64,000 nucleotides of DNA from Alphaproteobacteria bacterium (GTDB lineage Bacteria; Pseudomonadota; Alphaproteobacteria; UBA7985; JAUIBT01). Position numbers and translations under genes: made by a program. The DNA is taken from assembly GCA_030428255.1 (NCBI GenBank), contig JAUIBT010000003.1, positions 1 to 64,000 on the forward strand. The letters are read 5' to 3'. Positions 62,609 through 64,000 of the stretch are shown here, one piece after another; the first letter of the stretch is position 1, and each line of letters begins with the position of its first letter. The notes below the pieces were generated by a model, which saw only the letters and a program-made list of their open reading frames with translations, ran no database searches and was not told the origin of the DNA.

Positions 62609-63700
62609 TTAGAGCGCCTGCAGGGCTGGCACGGCGCCGTAGCGTCGTTCTTCGCCTTCGACCACAGCAGCCGGCGCAGGGAAGCTTACCGGTCCGTTGG
62701 GCGTATCGACCTCGACCCGGCGCAGGTGCGCGTGCGAGGACAGCCCCGCCATATCATTGACCGAGGCCAAGGCGATGTTGGCCTTTGATAACCGCTCAAT
62801 GGCCTCGTCTGCCGACATGCTGGCAAAGGCCGCTGCCACAACAGCATCGGTCGCCTGACGGTTCTTGACCCGCGCCACGTTGGTTGCAAAGCGCGCATCG
62901 CTCGCGAGACTCTCGTCTTGCAAGAAGTCTTTGGCCAACTTGGCCCACTCGCGATCGCTTTGGATCGAAATCAGGATAGGCGCGCCGCTCTTGGGCTGGA
63001 AGACGCCATAGGGCGCAATTGAGGGGTGCGCAAGGCCGACCCGCTTGGGGCTCTTGCCGCCTTCATGGTTCAGCAAGGGGACAGTCAGCCAGTCGGCCAT
63101 GACATCGAACATCGAAATGCTGATGCAAGAGCCCTTGCCAGTGATGCCCCGTTGGATCAGCGCTTCCAAGATGGCCGCATGGGCGGTCGCGCCCGTTGCG
63201 ATATCGACGAGCGAGATGCCAACGCGCGCGGCCTCCGACGGCCCGCCGGTGATGGAGCACAGCCCCGATTCCGCTTGGATCAACAGATCATAGGCCTTGC
63301 GGTCTGCGAGCGGGCCTTGGTTGCCGTAGCCGGTGATGGAACATGAAATCAGCCGCGGATAGTCTTGATGCAAGCGCTGGGTGGAAAACCCAAGGCGAGC
63401 CAAGGACCCAGGCTTAAGGTTTTGGATAAGCACGTCGGCGGTAGCGAGGGTCTCTTCCAGCGCGGCTTTGCCTTCGGGGCTTGTCAGATCCAAGGTGCAG
63501 CTCTGCTTGCCGCGATTCAGCCAGACGAAATAGCTCGACTGCCCCTTTGCAACATCATCATAGCCGCGGGCAAAATCGCCTTCTGGGCGCTCAATTTTTA
63601 CCACGCTGGCACCGGCGTCGGCCAAGCGCGAAGATGCGAAAGGCGCTGCAACCGCTTGCTCGATTGCAACAACCTTCAGGCCTTTAAGCGGGGCACTCAT
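62609..63700 (-). CDS. Family III CoA-transferase (CaiB/BaiF type)
   Basis: 363 residues. Conserved elements are LKGLKVVAIEQAVAAPFASS near the start, VVKIERPEGDFARGYDDVA, YFVWLNRGKQSCTLDLTSPE and the Asp nucleophile region AYDLLIQAESGLCSITGG. It moves CoA between carboxylic acids by a ternary-complex mechanism. The substrate pair is unknown. The ATG at 63700 has GAGG upstream and overlaps the preceding acyl-CoA dehydrogenase stop by one base, so the two belong to one operon. Confidence 0.9.
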   Translation of the reverse strand: MSAPLKGLKVVAIEQAVAAPFASSRLADAGASVVKIERPEGDFARGYDDVAKGQSSYFVWLNRGKQSCTLDLTSPEGKAALEETLATADVLIQNLKPGSLARLGFSTQRLHQDYPRLISCSITGYGNQGPLADRKAYDLLIQAESGLCSITGGPSEAARVGISLVDIATGATAHAAILEALIQRGITGKGSCISISMFDVMADWLTVPLLNHEGGKSPKRVGLAHPSIAPYGVFQPKSGAPILISIQSDREWAKLAKDFLQDESLASDARFATNVARVKNRQATDAVVAAAFASMSADEAIERLSKANIALASVNDMAGLSSHAHLRRVEVDTPNGPVSFPAPAAVVEGEERRYGAVPALQAL

Positions 63701-64000
63701 CAAAACGACCTCGGCAGACCAAGCACGTGTTCGGCCACATACGACAAGATCAGGTTGGTTGAGATGGGTGCAACCTGGTACAGACGTGTTTCGCGGAATT
63801 TGCGCTCTACGTCGTATTCGCAAGCGAAGCCGAAGCCACCATGGAATTGCAGACAGGCGTTGGCCGCTTCCCAGCTTGCTTTTGCTGCCAGCAACTTGGC
63901 CATATTGGCTTCGGTTCCGCAGGGCAAGCCCGCATCGTAGAGCTCGCAGGCCTTAAAGCGCATCAGGCTGGCGGCTTCAACCTCGATGAAGGCTTCGGCG
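63700..64000 (-). CDS. Acyl-CoA dehydrogenase, C-terminal part (runs off the window)
   Basis: The last 99 codons only; the 5' part is beyond 64000. It reads AEAFIEVEAASLMRFKACEL at the window edge, then LAAKASWEAANACLQFHGGF and YQVAPISTNLILSYVAEHVLG. The LQFHGGFGFACEYDVERKFR region is the C-terminal FAD and tetramer contact of the family. It is coupled to the CoA-transferase (TGATG). Confidence 0.9.
   Translation of the reverse strand, partial: AEAFIEVEAASLMRFKACELYDAGLPCGTEANMAKLLAAKASWEAANACLQFHGGFGFACEYDVERKFRETRLYQVAPISTNLILSYVAEHVLGLPRSF

Overview
The window looks like chromosome from an alphaproteobacterium, most likely a marine Rhodobacterales or Rhodospirillales type. The grounds are a choline ChoXWV importer, IalB-family periplasmic proteins, a DctPQM TRAP transporter, alphaproteobacterial intergenic repeats and moderately high GC. 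It mixes host-like segments with at least two acquired segments.

Layout. (1) 1-3570 is mobile debris: a catalytic-core-only tyrosine recombinase, an SMR efflux gene whose coupled tetR repressor gene is split by a complete IS3-family element (1338-2568), and a 3' fragment of an initiator-Met tRNA that looks like an attachment scar. (2) 3570-6648 holds a duplicated terminator/palindrome block, a porin gene and a 0.9 kb gene-free stretch with microrepeats. (3) 6649-16786 holds choXWV, a 1642-residue exported coiled-coil protein built from eight Cys-bracketed modules (three of them almost identical 495-bp tandem repeats), a YadS/TRIC-type membrane protein and a cytochrome P450.

(4) 17174-34243 is a genomic island inserted in tRNA-Ser(TGA), bounded by a 15-bp direct repeat of the tRNA 3' end. 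One arm has a three-gene operon: a GajA/OLD-like ATPase-TOPRIM nuclease, a GajB/UvrD-like helicase and a third protein with a D..QxK nuclease-like motif. Facing it is a DUF4011-helicase-Vsr-like gene of the Hhe type, then three translationally coupled genes of unknown function. The other arm (PrimPol-helicase fusion, AlpA-like regulator, unknown protein, P4-type integrase) resembles a satellite-like replication and mobility module. The three-gene Gabija-like operon is the best candidate here for a new variant of a defence system.

(5) 34318-50246 starts with IS256 and integrase remnants and ends with a regulator-gene remnant and a 22-bp palindrome. Between them is a tightly coupled catabolic cluster: TRAP transporter, IclR regulator, bifunctional hydratase/dehydrogenase, thiolase, two acyl-CoA dehydrogenases, enoyl-CoA hydratase, NMO-like protein, acyl-CoA ligase, thioesterase, a broken etfB and an MFS exporter. 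Gene content and lengths match the pim (pimelate/dicarboxylate beta-oxidation) operon. Likely flow: dicarboxylate uptake, CoA activation, dehydrogenation, hydration/oxidation and thiolysis.

(6) 50581-61217 is a divergent two-partner secretion locus. TpsB follows an IalB-like gene on the minus strand; TpsA (2131 residues) follows a second IalB-like gene on the plus strand. A C9 tract lies in the tpsB reading frame. (7) 61218-64000 holds an internally deleted IS5-family transposase, a family III CoA-transferase and the 3' end of an acyl-CoA dehydrogenase gene.

All identifications come from reading translated sequence and motifs; no database search was run.
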